Shown: positions 19,001 to 28,925, numbered from the stretch's first letter. The stretch is DNA of 64,000 nt from Yinghuangia sp045039925 (GCA_045039925.1 CP108400.1:1984001-2048000); one strand, 5' to 3'. Numbers and translations: made by a program. Notes: generated by a model from the sequence alone, not told the origin.

Positions 19001-22000
19001 GACGGTTGCTGGTGTTGCCCGCCGCGTCGTAGTCGTAGGACTGGGTGACCGTCGAGGTGCCGACGCGGGTCGTCGTGTTCGTGACCGAGTGCGGCTGGGG
19101 CTGGCCGCCCGCGGGTGAGGTGTAGTCGGTGGTGACGTCCTTGGCGGTGTTGCCGGACGGGTCGTGCTCGACGAGCTGGGTTCGGTTGCCGCTGGGGTCG
19201 AACAGGTACGTCTGCCAGTACGGCGACGGCCCTCCGACGGTGGCCGTGCTCGGGGTCTGGTTCTTGCATCCGCCGATGCCCGGGACCGAGGGCGCCGGCT
19301 GGGTCTGCAGGTCGCCCTCGTCGGTCCACGCCTGGGTCATGCGCTGCAGGTAGTCGTAGGTGAAGCACTGGCGGTCCACGGCGCCGTCGTCGCGCCGGGT
19401 GGTGATCGAGGTGATGTCGCCGTTCGCTTTGTAGGTGTAGTTCGTCAAGTCGACGGACGCGCCGATGGGTTCGCCGTTCGGGCCGGTCTGCCGGTCCAGC
19501 GCGGTGGTCATCAGGCGGCCGGTGGCGTCGTCGAAGATCGGCGTGTGGACGACCTGCTTGGGGACGTCGCCGAGGGTGACGCGCTTGACGCGGCCGAACG
19601 GGTCGTACAGGGCCCGGTTGACGTAGTCGACGCTGCCGTTGGTGAGGGTGACCGGCAGGTCACGGTCGCCGTAGCCGGTGTAGAGGGTCTCCGCGGGCAG
19701 ATCCCCCGCAGCAGGCAGCGACGTGGTGTACGGCAAGCCGATGTTATTGGTGTAGGTCTGGCCCGTGGTGTAAGTGCCGGCGAGCTTGCCCTCGGTCGCG
19801 GGGATGGTGACCGACGAGCCTGTCGGGCGGTAAGCGGTGTCGAGACCGGTGAGGGCGCTCGAGTACGCGGCGCCGTTCTTGCCGCCGACGTAGCGGGTGG
19901 AGCCGTCCGCCTGCCCCTTGGCGAGGCGGTCGTAGGACCACGACGCCAGGATGTTGGCGTCGGCGACCGAGCCGTTGTACAGGCCGGTCTTGCGGCTGAT
20001 CTTGTCGTACGCGTAGGCGAGGGTCTGGCCGCGTGCGTCGGTGGTCGAAGCCACCCGTCCCAGGTCGTCGTACACGGTGTCGACAGGCCCCTTGTCGGGG
20101 TCTTCGGTGTGGACTTGACGGCCGAGGAGGTCGTAGCGCCAGGTCCAGGTGTCGCCGGTCGGTCGGTCGGTCGGATGCGTGGGCCCGGTGACGGACGCGA
20201 GTTGCTCGCGGCCGTCATAGGTGTAGACCGTCTTGTCGAACAGCAGCGGGTCGTCCTGCCCGACCTTGGTACGGTCGCGGTACTGCCGCAGTTCCGCGGT
20301 CTTTCCGCGTGCGTCGCTGATCACGGTGGTGGCGGTGCCGCCGTCCGGCGGTACGACCGAGGTGCGTTCGGAGCCGGCGTAGGTGGTGAGTGTGCTCCAC
20401 TGCTGGACCCGCGCGCCGCCGGTCGGCGTGCTGGTCTGGTCGACGGCGTAGGAGGAGAAGGTCTCCTTGGTCTTGCGACCCAGCCCGTCGTAGAAGACGG
20501 CGGTCTGGCCGGGGACCATGTTGTCGTTGGCCTGCCACAGCACACCGTTGGGCCCGGTGGTCTTGTCCCAGTAGGTCTTGTTGGCCTTCAGAACACGGCC
20601 GAGGGAGTCGTAGAACGTGTCGGTGACCAGACGACCAGGCGAGTTGTCCGCAGTGTCGGTCTGCGTTTGACGCTGTTGCAGGAACGCGTCGTAGATCTGG
20701 CGCGAGATCGCGTAGCTGCCTTCATCGCGCAGGGTCTTGGTGGTGACGACACTGGGCGCGGTCTTGCTCGGCGCGTACTCGAACAGGATGTCAGCGGCCT
20801 TACCCGCGCCGCGGTCACGGCCGGGCTTCCACACAGCGGTGGTGCGGCCCGCTGGGTCGTAGGCGACTTCGGTGACGCGGCCGTTGAGGTCGGTGGTCTT
20901 GACCGCGAGGTTGCGTGCGGTGGAGTAATCGACCGTGGTCGTCCAGTCCGCACCCATAGGGCCGGTGGTCGTCACCCGCGTCGGCAGTCCACCGGTCGCG
21001 GGGCTATAGGTCGTGGTCGTGGCGTTGTTGGCCGGGTCGGTCACCCTTGTGAGACGACCATAGATGTCGTACTCGGCGACTGTACCGAGTATCCGTGAGG
21101 GAATGCCGCCGTTGTATGCGACAACAACCTGCGCAGTGGTGGGCGCGCCGATCTGTCCGAGCTCACCGAGTGGCTTGCCATCGTAAAGCGTGCGGGTGTG
21201 CGTGACGGTTGTTGTAGAACCGGGCTGCACGCCGCAATTACCCGTGACGGTGTAAGTCTCGTATGGCAGCGCAATCAGGTACGCGTCGGTGGCACGGTTG
21301 TGTGCGTACTTGGTGGTGGTGCAGTAGTCCGGGAGTCCCTCAGCGCTGTCCAGCACAGACTGGGCGACGCCGAACTCGGGGTCGAATTCGGTGGTGGTCT
21401 TGCTGCTGGAACGCCATTGCCCGTTAGACAGAAGCGATTTGCTGGTCGTCTTCTCGGTGCGGACCATCTGCGCGGTCTGGGCAGGCAGGGCGCTACCGCG
21501 GCTGTGGGTCGCGGATGGGGGGAAGACCTTTGGATCGTTGACCGTGCGGGCGACGACTTCAGTGGTGTCGCCGTTGTAGGTGACGGTCTCCCGGACGAAG
21601 CCCGCCAGCGGGTTCACGTCCGCTGTGCCCGAGAAACCGGGGATGGGGCTGTCCATGCCGCGCAGGTAGATCGTCGACGACTTGAGGGTCGCATCTCCCG
21701 GATACGAGATGGTGTTGCCGGTGCGGGTAATGACCTCGGCGTAGCCGCGGAAGTCGTTCCAGGTGCGGAAGTCATCGTCGGTCAGCTCGGAGTCGTCGCG
21801 GTGCCATGCAGCCCCGCCGACGTACTCGTAGCGGGTGGTGCGGATCCGGGAACCGGGGGTGGTGGTGTCGGTTTCGGACACGCCGGTGACTGCGTACTTG
21901 TGGAACCAGTCCAGCGTCGGGTCCATCGGCGTGCCTGGGCTGGGGTTCCAGTAGACCGGGTAGCAGCGGGTGGTGTTCGATGACGGGGTCGGGAACTGGC

Positions 22001-24224
22001 CTGCGGTGCAGGCGGTGTCGTAGGTGACGGTGATGCGTCCGCCGGTCCCGGTGGTGATGTCGGTCAGGCGGCGGCGGTTGAGCGGGGTGAGGTTGGTGCC
22101 GGTCTGGTACTGCACGCGGTTGGGCTTGAACTGGCCGTTGAAGTCGGTGGACGGCATGGTGATCTTGTTGTTCTCGTTGCCGTCACCCGCAAAGGCGGTG
22201 CGGGTGATCGACGCGAGCCACAGCACCGGCCCGGACCCGTCGGACGGGTTCGGAACGTCGTAGGCCAGAGCCCACTCGTCGACCTTGACCGGGTTGCCGC
22301 CCGTGAGCACCTGCGTGGTGATCGACTTCAGACGGCGGGTGCTCCAGAACGTGGGGCTGTAGTTCTTGCAGTCCGCCACCGGCGCGGACATCGCGCAGCT
22401 CTGGTCGAAGGGGACGTCGGGCCAGTCGGCCTGGTTGTCCTTGTTGATCCCACCAGGCGCGCAGGCCTTGCCCGGTGCGCAGCGTTCCTCGGGAGTGAAG
22501 ATCACCCGGGCGGTGGGACCGGCGGTGCTGTCGGCCTTGTAGCCATAGTCGACCCGGGCGAGTTGGCCGCCGCGGGTGTACTCGGTCAGCGTGCCGTCTG
22601 GGTGGGCCTGGTCGGGGTTGCGGGCGTACGCGTTGGTCTCCTTGGCGTACACGTAGGAGACGAGGTTGCCGCGCGCGTCGATGACGTAGTCGAGGTTCCA
22701 CCGCCACGCCTGCTGGCACCACGCCGCGGCGAAGTCGGTGTTGTAGCAGGGTTCGCCGGAGTCGTTGGCGAAGACCGGCCGAGTCCACACAGAGTTCGAG
22801 GCTTCACCGGTGGCGGCGCCGGGTCGCAGTTGGGCGCCGAAGTAATAGCGGGTGCCGTCGCCAGTGGTGACCTTCCAGTACTCGCGGTCGTTGTCGCCGT
22901 TCTCCACCCCGGCTGGCAACGTTGACGGCTCGACCTTGGTCGGGGCGCCGTCCTGGGTGCGCCAGGTACCGGTGGCGTCGTCACGGACCAGTGCGCTGTT
23001 GGAGCCGTTGAGGGACATGGTTACGGTTTGCTTGCCCGACCAGCAGACTTCGCCCGTGTCGTCCTTGCCGTCGACTTTGCAGCTTTGGTGGAAGCGTTCG
23101 ATGTATCCGGGCTGGTAGTCCCAGCCCTCACCGATCCACGACGCCTGCCCGTTGCGGGCACTCGTCTGCCCGTCGACCGTGGCCGAGCTGTACGCGAGCG
23201 CGATGTTCGGCGCAGTGCCGCCGAGCGCCGGGGGCACCGTGATCGGGTAGTTCCAGCTGAACGTCCCGGAGTTCCCGCCGGCGCTCCAGGAGCCGGTGGG
23301 GCTGAGCGGGGTGGCGGTGTAGTCGCCGTTCGGACCGGAGGGGGCGGCGGTGGCGGCCAGCACGGTCATCCCGTCCGCCGCGGCACTCTGGGTGCCCGTG
23401 GCGGTCGACGGTCCGGAGGCGGCGAGGTCCACGTCCGCGTAGACCTGCTTGGCGGCCAGGTCGTTGCGGGACGCGACAGGGGTCTGCGTGCGACACTCGG
23501 GCTTTTCCGGTGTGGTCAGCGCACAGGAGGGCAGAGCGACCAGGCGCACGCGGGTCGCCCAGTCGCCGCCGAAGGCGCCCTGGATGCTGGCGTAGTCGAC
23601 ACCGACGACAACCGTGCCCCGCGCTGCCGCGTCGCGCGGTGACACCGCGACCACCAGCCCGTGCACACCTGCCTGTTCAGCCTTGCCGCGCTCCGCAATC
23701 GTGACCCCGACCCTGCCGGTTGCCACCGGGGTGTTTGATGCGGGCTTCGCCTCCGCACCGGGATTGGCCGCGCCGGCGGGGGCCGGCGACTTCTGGGGTG
23801 GCGCCGGGTTGTCCGTGGCTCGGACCCATACCGGGGTCGCGCCGGCGCGGCCGGTCGGCTTCGGTTGGGCATCGGTCGCGGCGAACGGCGAGCGCGCCGC
23901 GGAGGCGGCAGGCGCTGCGGGTGGCTCGGTCAGGTCGACGTCGGCTTGGGTGGCGGCTGGCCAGGCGACCGGCGGGGCCTGCCACGGGGGTGCGTTGTCG
24001 CGCTGGACTGGAGGAACTGTCGCCGGTCCAGCGGCGGTTCCCGGTACGGATCGCTGTTCTTTGAGGGGGCCCGGCTCCCACAGTGTCGGGTCCTTCAACC
24101 CCCAGGGGTTGTCCGCCGCGGTAGCCATAGGCGCCAGCAAGGCCAGGCAGGAGACCGCCACCAGGGCTGCTCTCCCGAAGAACGGACGGCCCAGGACGAG
24201 GCGCGGTGCGGACGACGAAGACAC
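16032..24224 (-). CDS. Secreted Rhs/YD-repeat polymorphic toxin
   Basis: 2730-residue exported protein. GTG start with GGGGGAG five bases upstream. A Sec-type signal peptide (about 1-36, ending APMATA) is followed by a low-complexity linker and a SpvB-like region (about 300-420, with IALAYSSATVDG and WIGEGWDYQPGYIERF). Long YD/Rhs repeats come next (YDxxGRxxxxTxxxG patterns, about 1050-1750). Three roughly 140-residue modules with CCGVTWS, CCGASWS and CCGTTWS (about 1760-2190) interrupt the repeats. The Rhs core end is DPGLGRFISVDPI...NPVTKSDPTG, ending about residue 2393. The last 337 residues form the variable tip (about 16032-17045, AT-richer), with DFIRVDYQNGKIVSVDSYDT and FVAANDVQASEVHAAM; its activity is not recognised. 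A probable immunity gene follows. Confidence 0.9.
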   Translation of the reverse strand: MSSSSAPRLVLGRPFFGRAALVAVSCLALLAPMATAADNPWGLKDPTLWEPGPLKEQRSVPGTAAGPATVPPVQRDNAPPWQAPPVAWPAATQADVDLTEPPAAPAASAARSPFAATDAQPKPTGRAGATPVWVRATDNPAPPQKSPAPAGAANPGAEAKPASNTPVATGRVGVTIAERGKAEQAGVHGLVVAVSPRDAAARGTVVVGVDYASIQGAFGGDWATRVRLVALPSCALTTPEKPECRTQTPVASRNDLAAKQVYADVDLAASGPSTATGTQSAAADGMTVLAATAAPSGPNGDYTATPLSPTGSWSAGGNSGTFSWNYPITVPPALGGTAPNIALAYSSATVDGQTSARNGQASWIGEGWDYQPGYIERFHQSCKVDGKDDTGEVCWSGKQTVTMSLNGSNSALVRDDATGTWRTQDGAPTKVEPSTLPAGVENGDNDREYWKVTTGDGTRYYFGAQLRPGAATGEASNSVWTRPVFANDSGEPCYNTDFAAAWCQQAWRWNLDYVIDARGNLVSYVYAKETNAYARNPDQAHPDGTLTEYTRGGQLARVDYGYKADSTAGPTARVIFTPEERCAPGKACAPGGINKDNQADWPDVPFDQSCAMSAPVADCKNYSPTFWSTRRLKSITTQVLTGGNPVKVDEWALAYDVPNPSDGSGPVLWLASITRTAFAGDGNENNKITMPSTDFNGQFKPNRVQYQTGTNLTPLNRRRLTDITTGTGGRITVTYDTACTAGQFPTPSSNTTRCYPVYWNPSPGTPMDPTLDWFHKYAVTGVSETDTTTPGSRIRTTRYEYVGGAAWHRDDSELTDDDFRTWNDFRGYAEVITRTGNTISYPGDATLKSSTIYLRGMDSPIPGFSGTADVNPLAGFVRETVTYNGDTTEVVARTVNDPKVFPPSATHSRGSALPAQTAQMVRTEKTTSKSLLSNGQWRSSSKTTTEFDPEFGVAQSVLDSAEGLPDYCTTTKYAHNRATDAYLIALPYETYTVTGNCGVQPGSTTTVTHTRTLYDGKPLGELGQIGAPTTAQVVVAYNGGIPSRILGTVAEYDIYGRLTRVTDPANNATTTTYSPATGGLPTRVTTTGPMGADWTTTVDYSTARNLAVKTTDLNGRVTEVAYDPAGRTTAVWKPGRDRGAGKAADILFEYAPSKTAPSVVTTKTLRDEGSYAISRQIYDAFLQQRQTQTDTADNSPGRLVTDTFYDSLGRVLKANKTYWDKTTGPNGVLWQANDNMVPGQTAVFYDGLGRKTKETFSSYAVDQTSTPTGGARVQQWSTLTTYAGSERTSVVPPDGGTATTVISDARGKTAELRQYRDRTKVGQDDPLLFDKTVYTYDGREQLASVTGPTHPTDRPTGDTWTWRYDLLGRQVHTEDPDKGPVDTVYDDLGRVASTTDARGQTLAYAYDKISRKTGLYNGSVADANILASWSYDRLAKGQADGSTRYVGGKNGAAYSSALTGLDTAYRPTGSSVTIPATEGKLAGTYTTGQTYTNNIGLPYTTSLPAAGDLPAETLYTGYGDRDLPVTLTNGSVDYVNRALYDPFGRVKRVTLGDVPKQVVHTPIFDDATGRLMTTALDRQTGPNGEPIGASVDLTNYTYKANGDITSITTRRDDGAVDRQCFTYDYLQRMTQAWTDEGDLQTQPAPSVPGIGGCKNQTPSTATVGGPSPYWQTYLFDPSGNRTQLVEHDPSGNTAKDVTTDYTSPAGGQPQPHSVTNTTTRVGTSTVTQSYDYDAAGNTSNRPASSTPGNVGAIPTLPSTRTWEAEDTNTANLVATSNKSLDRQVNCCGVTWSGGKHLLTGGSSPADGDWVTFEVNVPVAGPYTLQTQQTVAGDFARIQAKVGADANGNGGTDIGPVFNAYRATVGITPVTWGSVNLPAGKSKVTFKVTGKDAAATGYRMGIDTLTLRAGVGAEAENLTRTGSKNVWSQPNCCGASWSSRAQSVLSGAGVGDWVTYTFTVPRDGMYQVATRQTKAADYGIIQAQIDGKDIGQTWDSNASAVQVQDVVWSTVSLTAGTHTFTQKLTGTNGTGWLIGTDALFLNPVWTAEGENLKVTANTGGIGAATCCGTTWSGGKFLHFAGTKDGDTFTVDVNVPAAGEYQITTKQTRAAQYGQTHLTVDGASTGGTPFDAYKATGVDTATANYGKVRLTPGTHKLTFTVRPSPEALRTNVTPQFWIGLDTLTLTPTAGPDGTSAPGGNQELTWDAEGRLTAVKTVDTGLTKTSNYLYDADGNRLLRIDPDKVTLYLGTTELTLTGARGNTTGTFTGTRYYSAPGGAPTIVRTGNKLHYQATDRHGTSGVSLDAATLALTRRDTKPYGDPRGPQPQATAWPDDKGFLGKPQDSTGLTHVGAREYDPGLGRFISVDPIMDLADPQQMHGYSYANGNPVTKSDPTGMAPDDCDANGYTCGGDAQAGCGQLCNGLGSLPPTTPAGSGNGGNGSGGGSSGSPGMGPVLPHGDPFLLFSLPAGFNHIDPTKALTVTHPLNGMTIWDINGVPHVVHPQGGGDTPSARQLLHILNRDLAAGGVLYDPSLGSGAIYYAQADWYDNKPGQGQIVGKGKIQGVNGPSLTGTTADFIRVDYQNGKIVSVDSYDTMTTSQPQKSGTLIAGELRRKMDGSKQQANNTIFVAANDVQASEVHAAMKGDSRVRVITLNLSSDTKSVSRAPRIGGKSLTVAGNIAMIAWLPVYIRNDGLGRGAYKFTMDVVDPFHLTGDRDDSFDILFNGKVNMPVS

Positions 24225-24577
24225 AATGCTCCCCCGGAAGTTCGACAGGTCCGCGCCGGACGCTAGCGGTGGTCTGAACCACGATCAACTGAGATGCAGA
24301 TCACATAGCACTCCGGGAACAAGTACTTATGTGCGGAGGCGTGACCGTACGTAGCCACGCATTCGGCAGTGCGCTGCACTGCGGCCGTTCAACCGTCCAT
24401 GATCCTTCCCATTTCGATGGATTGGCGATCTCACCAGCAGCACTTTGTCGATCAATACTGTTAGCGATGTGTTATCTACATCACACACGACTGGAGGATT
24501 GGGTTCATGTGAGACTTCGTCAGCCCATGCGCCGGTCCGGCCAACGGGCTGGCCGCCCAAGACTGTTGGAGAACTCC
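24225..24577. promoter_or_regulatory. Divergent promoter region of the Rhs locus
   Basis: This 353-bp gap between the two large secreted proteins is noticeably AT-richer between about 24300 and 24480. It contains an inverted repeat CACATA (24302-24307) with TATGTG (24328-24333) and the inner palindrome AAGTACTT (24321-24328). A second AT-rich block around 24450-24480 (GATCAATACTGTTAG, TGTTATCTACATC) could hold the rightward promoter. No hexamer pair is certain. Confidence 0.4.
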
Positions 24578-27500
24578 ATGAGGGCACCACGCCCACCCAG
24601 ACCCAAACACCCGCGCACGTCCGCCACTTTGGCGTCCGCCGTCGGTATCGCCCTGGCTGCGGGACTCTTGGCCACTGCGCCGGCGGGGGCTGCCTCTCTA
24701 ACAGCCCGCCTCGCCACGCTCGACAGCGTTTCCACCAGCATCACTGCGGACCCGGCTGATCCGGGCAACGACCCAACACCCGAAGAGTCGGCGTCCGCCG
24801 AGGCCATCCGCACCGGGCAGGAGGTGGTCGTCGACGAACTGACCACCGAGACACAGTCGGTGGTCGCGAAGCCAGACGGCACATTCGCCGCGACGCAGCA
24901 CGCGGGCCCGGTCCGCACCCGACAGAACGGAACCTGGGCGAACCTGGACCCCACGCTGGTGCCGTCCGGGAACGGAGGCTGGCGTCCCAAGGCATCCACC
25001 GGCCAGTTGACGCTGTCCGGCGGCGGCACCGCACCGATGGCGGCCATGAACTCCCAAGGCGGACAAGGACTCGCGGTCTCCTGGCCCACAGCGCTGCCCC
25101 AACCCGTGATCGACGGCGACGCAGCGGTCTACCCCGAGGTACTGCCCGGGGTGGACTTGAGGGTCACGGCCACCGTGGTCGGCGGGTTCACCCAGGTCCT
25201 CGTCGTCAAGACCGAGCAGGCCGCCGCGAACCCCCAACTGGCTGCGCTGCAGCTGGGCATGGACGCCGACGGAGTCACCGTCTCCCGGCGCGACAACGGC
25301 GCGCTCGCGGCGAAGACACCGGACGGGGCCGCTGTGTTCACCGCGCCCAAGGCGGTGATGTGGGACTCCACCACCAATCCGCCCGCACCCGCCGCCAACA
25401 AGGCCCCCGCCACGCAGGCGGCCGACGAACCGGCGCCGCCCGCAGACGAGGTGGCCTCGGACGCCGACGGCCCGGGCGCGTACGCCAAGGTCGCAGACAT
25501 CGGCGTGGCGCCCGCCGCCGACCAGCTGACCCTGACCCCGGACGCCGGGTTCCTCGCTGCGGACGACACGGTGTTCCCGGTGTACATCGACCCGTCGTGG
25601 AACCAGGTGTGGACCGCCACCGAGCACTGGACCTGGGTCCAGGAAGGCTGCCCCGACGTCGAGAACTTCGACGACTACGCCAACCAGTACGACATGGGCG
25701 TGGGCCTGCAACGCTGGTCGGTCTGCAACGGCCGCGAGCGCACCTTCGCCCAGGTCGACTCCTTCAACCCCACCGGCAAGATCGTCAACTTCGCCACCTT
25801 CAACGCCATCCAGTCCTACGCGGCCGACTGGACCTGCGCCACCACCCACGGCGTCGACCTCAACTACACCGGCCCGATCAACCAGACCATCACCTGGAAC
25901 AACCAGCCGGCCAACATCCGCTACCTCGGCCGAGCGTTCACCGACAGCGCGGGTGGCGCCGGCTGCCCGAACGCCACCAACCGGATCGGCTGGGACATCA
26001 CCCAGCTCGTCCGCGACGAAGGCTGGCGCGACAACCTCACCTTCGGCATGTACGGCGCCGAGGAAAGCCAGGCCGGCAGCAACGGCTTCAAGCGCTTCAC
26101 CCGCAAAAAGGTGCCCGCGCCGCACTCCCTGCCGTTCCTCTACGTCGAGTACGACACCCCGCCCAACACCCCGACAGACACCCGGATGAACCCCGAGCCG
26201 CAGAACCCGTTCCCCGGCAGCTGCGGCTGGATCGGTGCGACCAACGCGGCCACCGGCGTGGAGTTCAACGCGGTCGTCACCGACCCCGACCCCGGCCAGC
26301 TCCTGGACGCGCAGTTCCGGCTCTGGGACATCGGCGTCGAACCCGACGTCCTGGCCTGGGAGTCCGCCTGGGTGCCGAACCCCCGCGTCGCCTCCGGCTC
26401 CCGCATCGGCGTGCAGAGCCCGGTCCTGCTGGACGGCCACACCTACACCTGGTTCGCCCACGCCGGCGACGGCACCACCTCCTCCGACGTCTTCCACGGC
26501 CAGGCCGGCTGGGCGCAGGACTGCACCTTCTCCGTCGACACCACCCCGCCCAGCGCACCGGTCGTCACCTCGCCCGACTGGCCGGCCTCCGGCAGCGGCA
26601 CCGCACCCACCAAGTACGCGGGCCAGACCGGCACGTTCTCCTTCACCGCCACCGACACCGGTTCCGGCCTCGACGCCATCGAGTACTCGTTCAACGGCCC
26701 CCTGCCCACCGTCGGCGCCCGGAGCGTCCGCGACGGAGCCGACGGCGCTGAGGACAACACCGTCAAACTCCAGAACTTCCGCGTCGACACCTGGGGCACC
26801 AACTACCTCCAGGTCCGCGCCGTCGACGCGGCCGGCAACCGCTCCCAGCCCACCACCTACGTCTTCTACGCCCCCTACGACCCCAACACCAAGATCGTGC
26901 TCGGCGACATCACCCGCGACGGCTACCCCGACCTCGCCGTCCCCGACACCACCGGCAACCTGCGCATCTACCCCCGCAACGCCCCACCCGCACAAGCCGG
27001 GACAGTCGCGTCGACCAAGGCCAACGGACCCAACGACCCCGCCGACCTCACCAACGACAGCAAGCGCACCTGGACCGGTGTCCTCACCTCTCACCGCGGC
27101 GGCGTCGGCATGCCCGACGACGACCTCTGGGCCTACCGCCCCGGCACCGCCCAAGCGCCCAGCACCAACCTCTACTTGTACGTCAACACCATGGAAAGCG
27201 GCGGCCCCTCCGCATACAACGGCCAGTACTTCACCACCGAAAGCCAGCAACGCCACCTCGTCGAAAGGCCGAATCCCTCAGGCTGCCTCATCGCCGGCAC
27301 CGGCCAAAGCTGCGGCGCCGCATACGCCGCGGACTGGTCTCGTGTGAAGCAGATCCTGGCCATCGGCGACGTCGACGGCAACGGCACCGACCGCAACGCC
27401 TACGACCTGCTCACCATCGAGGACGACGGCACCGGCAACGACGCCAACCTCTTCCTCTTCCACGGCATGGGCGTCGGCGTCCTGGACAACCCCGTCCTGG

Positions 27501-28684
27501 TCGACTCCGCCATCGACTGGCGCAACACCACCCTCGCCGCGCCCGGCGACGTCAACGGCGACGGCATGCCCGACCTGTGGGCCCGCAACACCGTCACCGG
27601 CGACCTGGTGCAGTACCAACTCACCCGCACCGGCAACGCGTTCACCCTCGGTGCGCCGACGACCATCCGCACCGGACTGACCGCCGCCGCGTACCCGACC
27701 GTCTCCAGCGACGGCGACCTGTACGGCGACACCGCCCCCGACCTGTGGGGCGTCACCGCCGGAGGAGAGACCCTCATCTGGCCCGGCCGCGGCACCGGAA
27801 CCGCCCTGCGCTTCCTCGCCCCCGTCTCCCCTGTCGCCGGGGCGCTGCGGCTTGAAGCCGAAGACCTGCCCCGCACCGGCAACCTCTCCCGCGCGACCTG
27901 CTGCGGCACCACCTGGTCGGGCAACGCCTTCGCGTTCCTGGAGAACGGCGGCGCCTCCGGCACTGTCACCGTCACCGTCCCCAAGGAGGGCGACTACCGC
28001 ATCGACCGCACCCTGACCGCCGGCCCCGACTACGGCCACCTCGAAACCCGCCTCGACGGCGTCCTGTTCGGCCACCAGGTTGACACCTACAGCCCCGCGG
28101 TCACCACCCGCCCGGACACCCTCGGCACCGCCCACCTCACCGCCGGGACACACACCCTCACCTTCGCCGTCATCGGGAAGAACCCCGCCGCCACCGGCAC
28201 CCGCGGCGGCATCGACACCATCCTGATCACCCCCGCCACCGACGGCGTGAACCTCGTCGCCGACCCCGGCTTCGAAACCCAGGCCCACAACAGCCTCCAC
28301 CCGTACTTCGCCGGCGGACGCGCCGGCGTCGACATAAACCTCGGCGGCGCCCCCCGCACCGGCACCAGCAACGGCTGGATCCACCCCGACACACCCGGAT
28401 GGGCCAACCTCGCCCAATCCGTGTTCATCCGCCCCAACACCACCTACAAACTCACCGCCTGGATCCAAACCGCCAACAACAACTCCGCCTACTTCGGAGC
28501 CCGCAAATGGGGCGGCGGCACCATCGCCGAGACCAAACTCCCCACCACACCCACCGGCTACACGAAATACGAACTCACCTTCACCACCGACACCGACCGC
28601 CTCGAAATCTACGCAGGCACCTGGAACGAAGGCACCGCACCCTGGATCCGCATCGACGACATCACCCTCCAACCCACCACCTGA
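24578..28684 (+). CDS. Large secreted FG-GAP/carbohydrate-binding-like partner of the Rhs protein
   Basis: 1368-residue exported protein. ATG 24578 is used because GGAGA lies five bases upstream and it starts a signal peptide (ASAVGIALAAGLLATAPAGA); the open frame runs back to 24329. Next come a DNRLRE-like region (YDMGVGLQRW...RERTFAQVDSF), an Ig-like segment after DTTPPSAPVV, and four FG-GAP/VCBS-type repeats (GDITRDGYPDLAV, GDVDGNG, GDVNGDGMPDLW, GDLYGDTAPDLW). A single CCGTTWSGN module of the type found three times in the Rhs protein follows. The C-terminus is a CBM-like domain starting LVADPGFETQAH. The FG-GAP repeats suggest calcium-bound propeller blades. Divergent linkage and the shared module suggest the two proteins act together at the cell surface. 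Confidence 0.8.
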   Translation: MRAPRPPRPKHPRTSATLASAVGIALAAGLLATAPAGAASLTARLATLDSVSTSITADPADPGNDPTPEESASAEAIRTGQEVVVDELTTETQSVVAKPDGTFAATQHAGPVRTRQNGTWANLDPTLVPSGNGGWRPKASTGQLTLSGGGTAPMAAMNSQGGQGLAVSWPTALPQPVIDGDAAVYPEVLPGVDLRVTATVVGGFTQVLVVKTEQAAANPQLAALQLGMDADGVTVSRRDNGALAAKTPDGAAVFTAPKAVMWDSTTNPPAPAANKAPATQAADEPAPPADEVASDADGPGAYAKVADIGVAPAADQLTLTPDAGFLAADDTVFPVYIDPSWNQVWTATEHWTWVQEGCPDVENFDDYANQYDMGVGLQRWSVCNGRERTFAQVDSFNPTGKIVNFATFNAIQSYAADWTCATTHGVDLNYTGPINQTITWNNQPANIRYLGRAFTDSAGGAGCPNATNRIGWDITQLVRDEGWRDNLTFGMYGAEESQAGSNGFKRFTRKKVPAPHSLPFLYVEYDTPPNTPTDTRMNPEPQNPFPGSCGWIGATNAATGVEFNAVVTDPDPGQLLDAQFRLWDIGVEPDVLAWESAWVPNPRVASGSRIGVQSPVLLDGHTYTWFAHAGDGTTSSDVFHGQAGWAQDCTFSVDTTPPSAPVVTSPDWPASGSGTAPTKYAGQTGTFSFTATDTGSGLDAIEYSFNGPLPTVGARSVRDGADGAEDNTVKLQNFRVDTWGTNYLQVRAVDAAGNRSQPTTYVFYAPYDPNTKIVLGDITRDGYPDLAVPDTTGNLRIYPRNAPPAQAGTVASTKANGPNDPADLTNDSKRTWTGVLTSHRGGVGMPDDDLWAYRPGTAQAPSTNLYLYVNTMESGGPSAYNGQYFTTESQQRHLVERPNPSGCLIAGTGQSCGAAYAADWSRVKQILAIGDVDGNGTDRNAYDLLTIEDDGTGNDANLFLFHGMGVGVLDNPVLVDSAIDWRNTTLAAPGDVNGDGMPDLWARNTVTGDLVQYQLTRTGNAFTLGAPTTIRTGLTAAAYPTVSSDGDLYGDTAPDLWGVTAGGETLIWPGRGTGTALRFLAPVSPVAGALRLEAEDLPRTGNLSRATCCGTTWSGNAFAFLENGGASGTVTVTVPKEGDYRIDRTLTAGPDYGHLETRLDGVLFGHQVDTYSPAVTTRPDTLGTAHLTAGTHTLTFAVIGKNPAATGTRGGIDTILITPATDGVNLVADPGFETQAHNSLHPYFAGGRAGVDINLGGAPRTGTSNGWIHPDTPGWANLAQSVFIRPNTTYKLTAWIQTANNNSAYFGARKWGGGTIAETKLPTTPTGYTKYELTFTTDTDRLEIYAGTWNEGTAPWIRIDDITLQPTT

Positions 28685-28712
28685 CAACACAAGTTCAGTA
28701 GCAACGAGGTCC

Positions 28713-28743
28713 GTGGGGGCCGCCGAAAACCGGCGGCCCCCAC
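28713..28743 (+). terminator. Strong hairpin terminator after the FG-GAP gene
   Basis: Perfect 13-bp stem GTGGGGGCCGCCG / CGGCGGCCCCCAC with a five-base loop (AAAAC), 29 bp after the stop codon. It has no T-run, as is common in Streptomyces. Confidence 0.8.
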
Positions 28744-28844
28744 ACCGTTGCCCCCGAAATCAAGGCCGGAAAACCACCCGATCGCCGCTTCCTCCCCCCA
28801 ACGCACCCGGCTGCCATGGCGGTCGAAAATTTCGCCACCGGTCC

Positions 28845-28925
28845 GACCACCGCGATCACCGCATCAAACCCACTGGTGAACGCGCCGTCGCGGTCTCGGA
28901 CCACGTGCGTCAACCGGGAGTCCGA
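28845..28925 (-). pseudogene. Possible transposase remnant
   Basis: Read leftward, about 25 codons give LTHVVRDRDGAFTSGFDAV, resembling the second-Asp region of rve-type transposases (LxRDRDxxFTxxFDAV). The similarity stops abruptly on both sides. It is too short to be sure; chance resemblance is possible. Confidence 0.35.

Noticed and set aside
24698..28690. Long leftward frames opposite the FG-GAP gene (852 and 470 residues)
   Set aside because: Mirror frames of a high-GC gene; Gly/Val-rich with no recognisable motif, while the rightward frame has a signal peptide and repeats.
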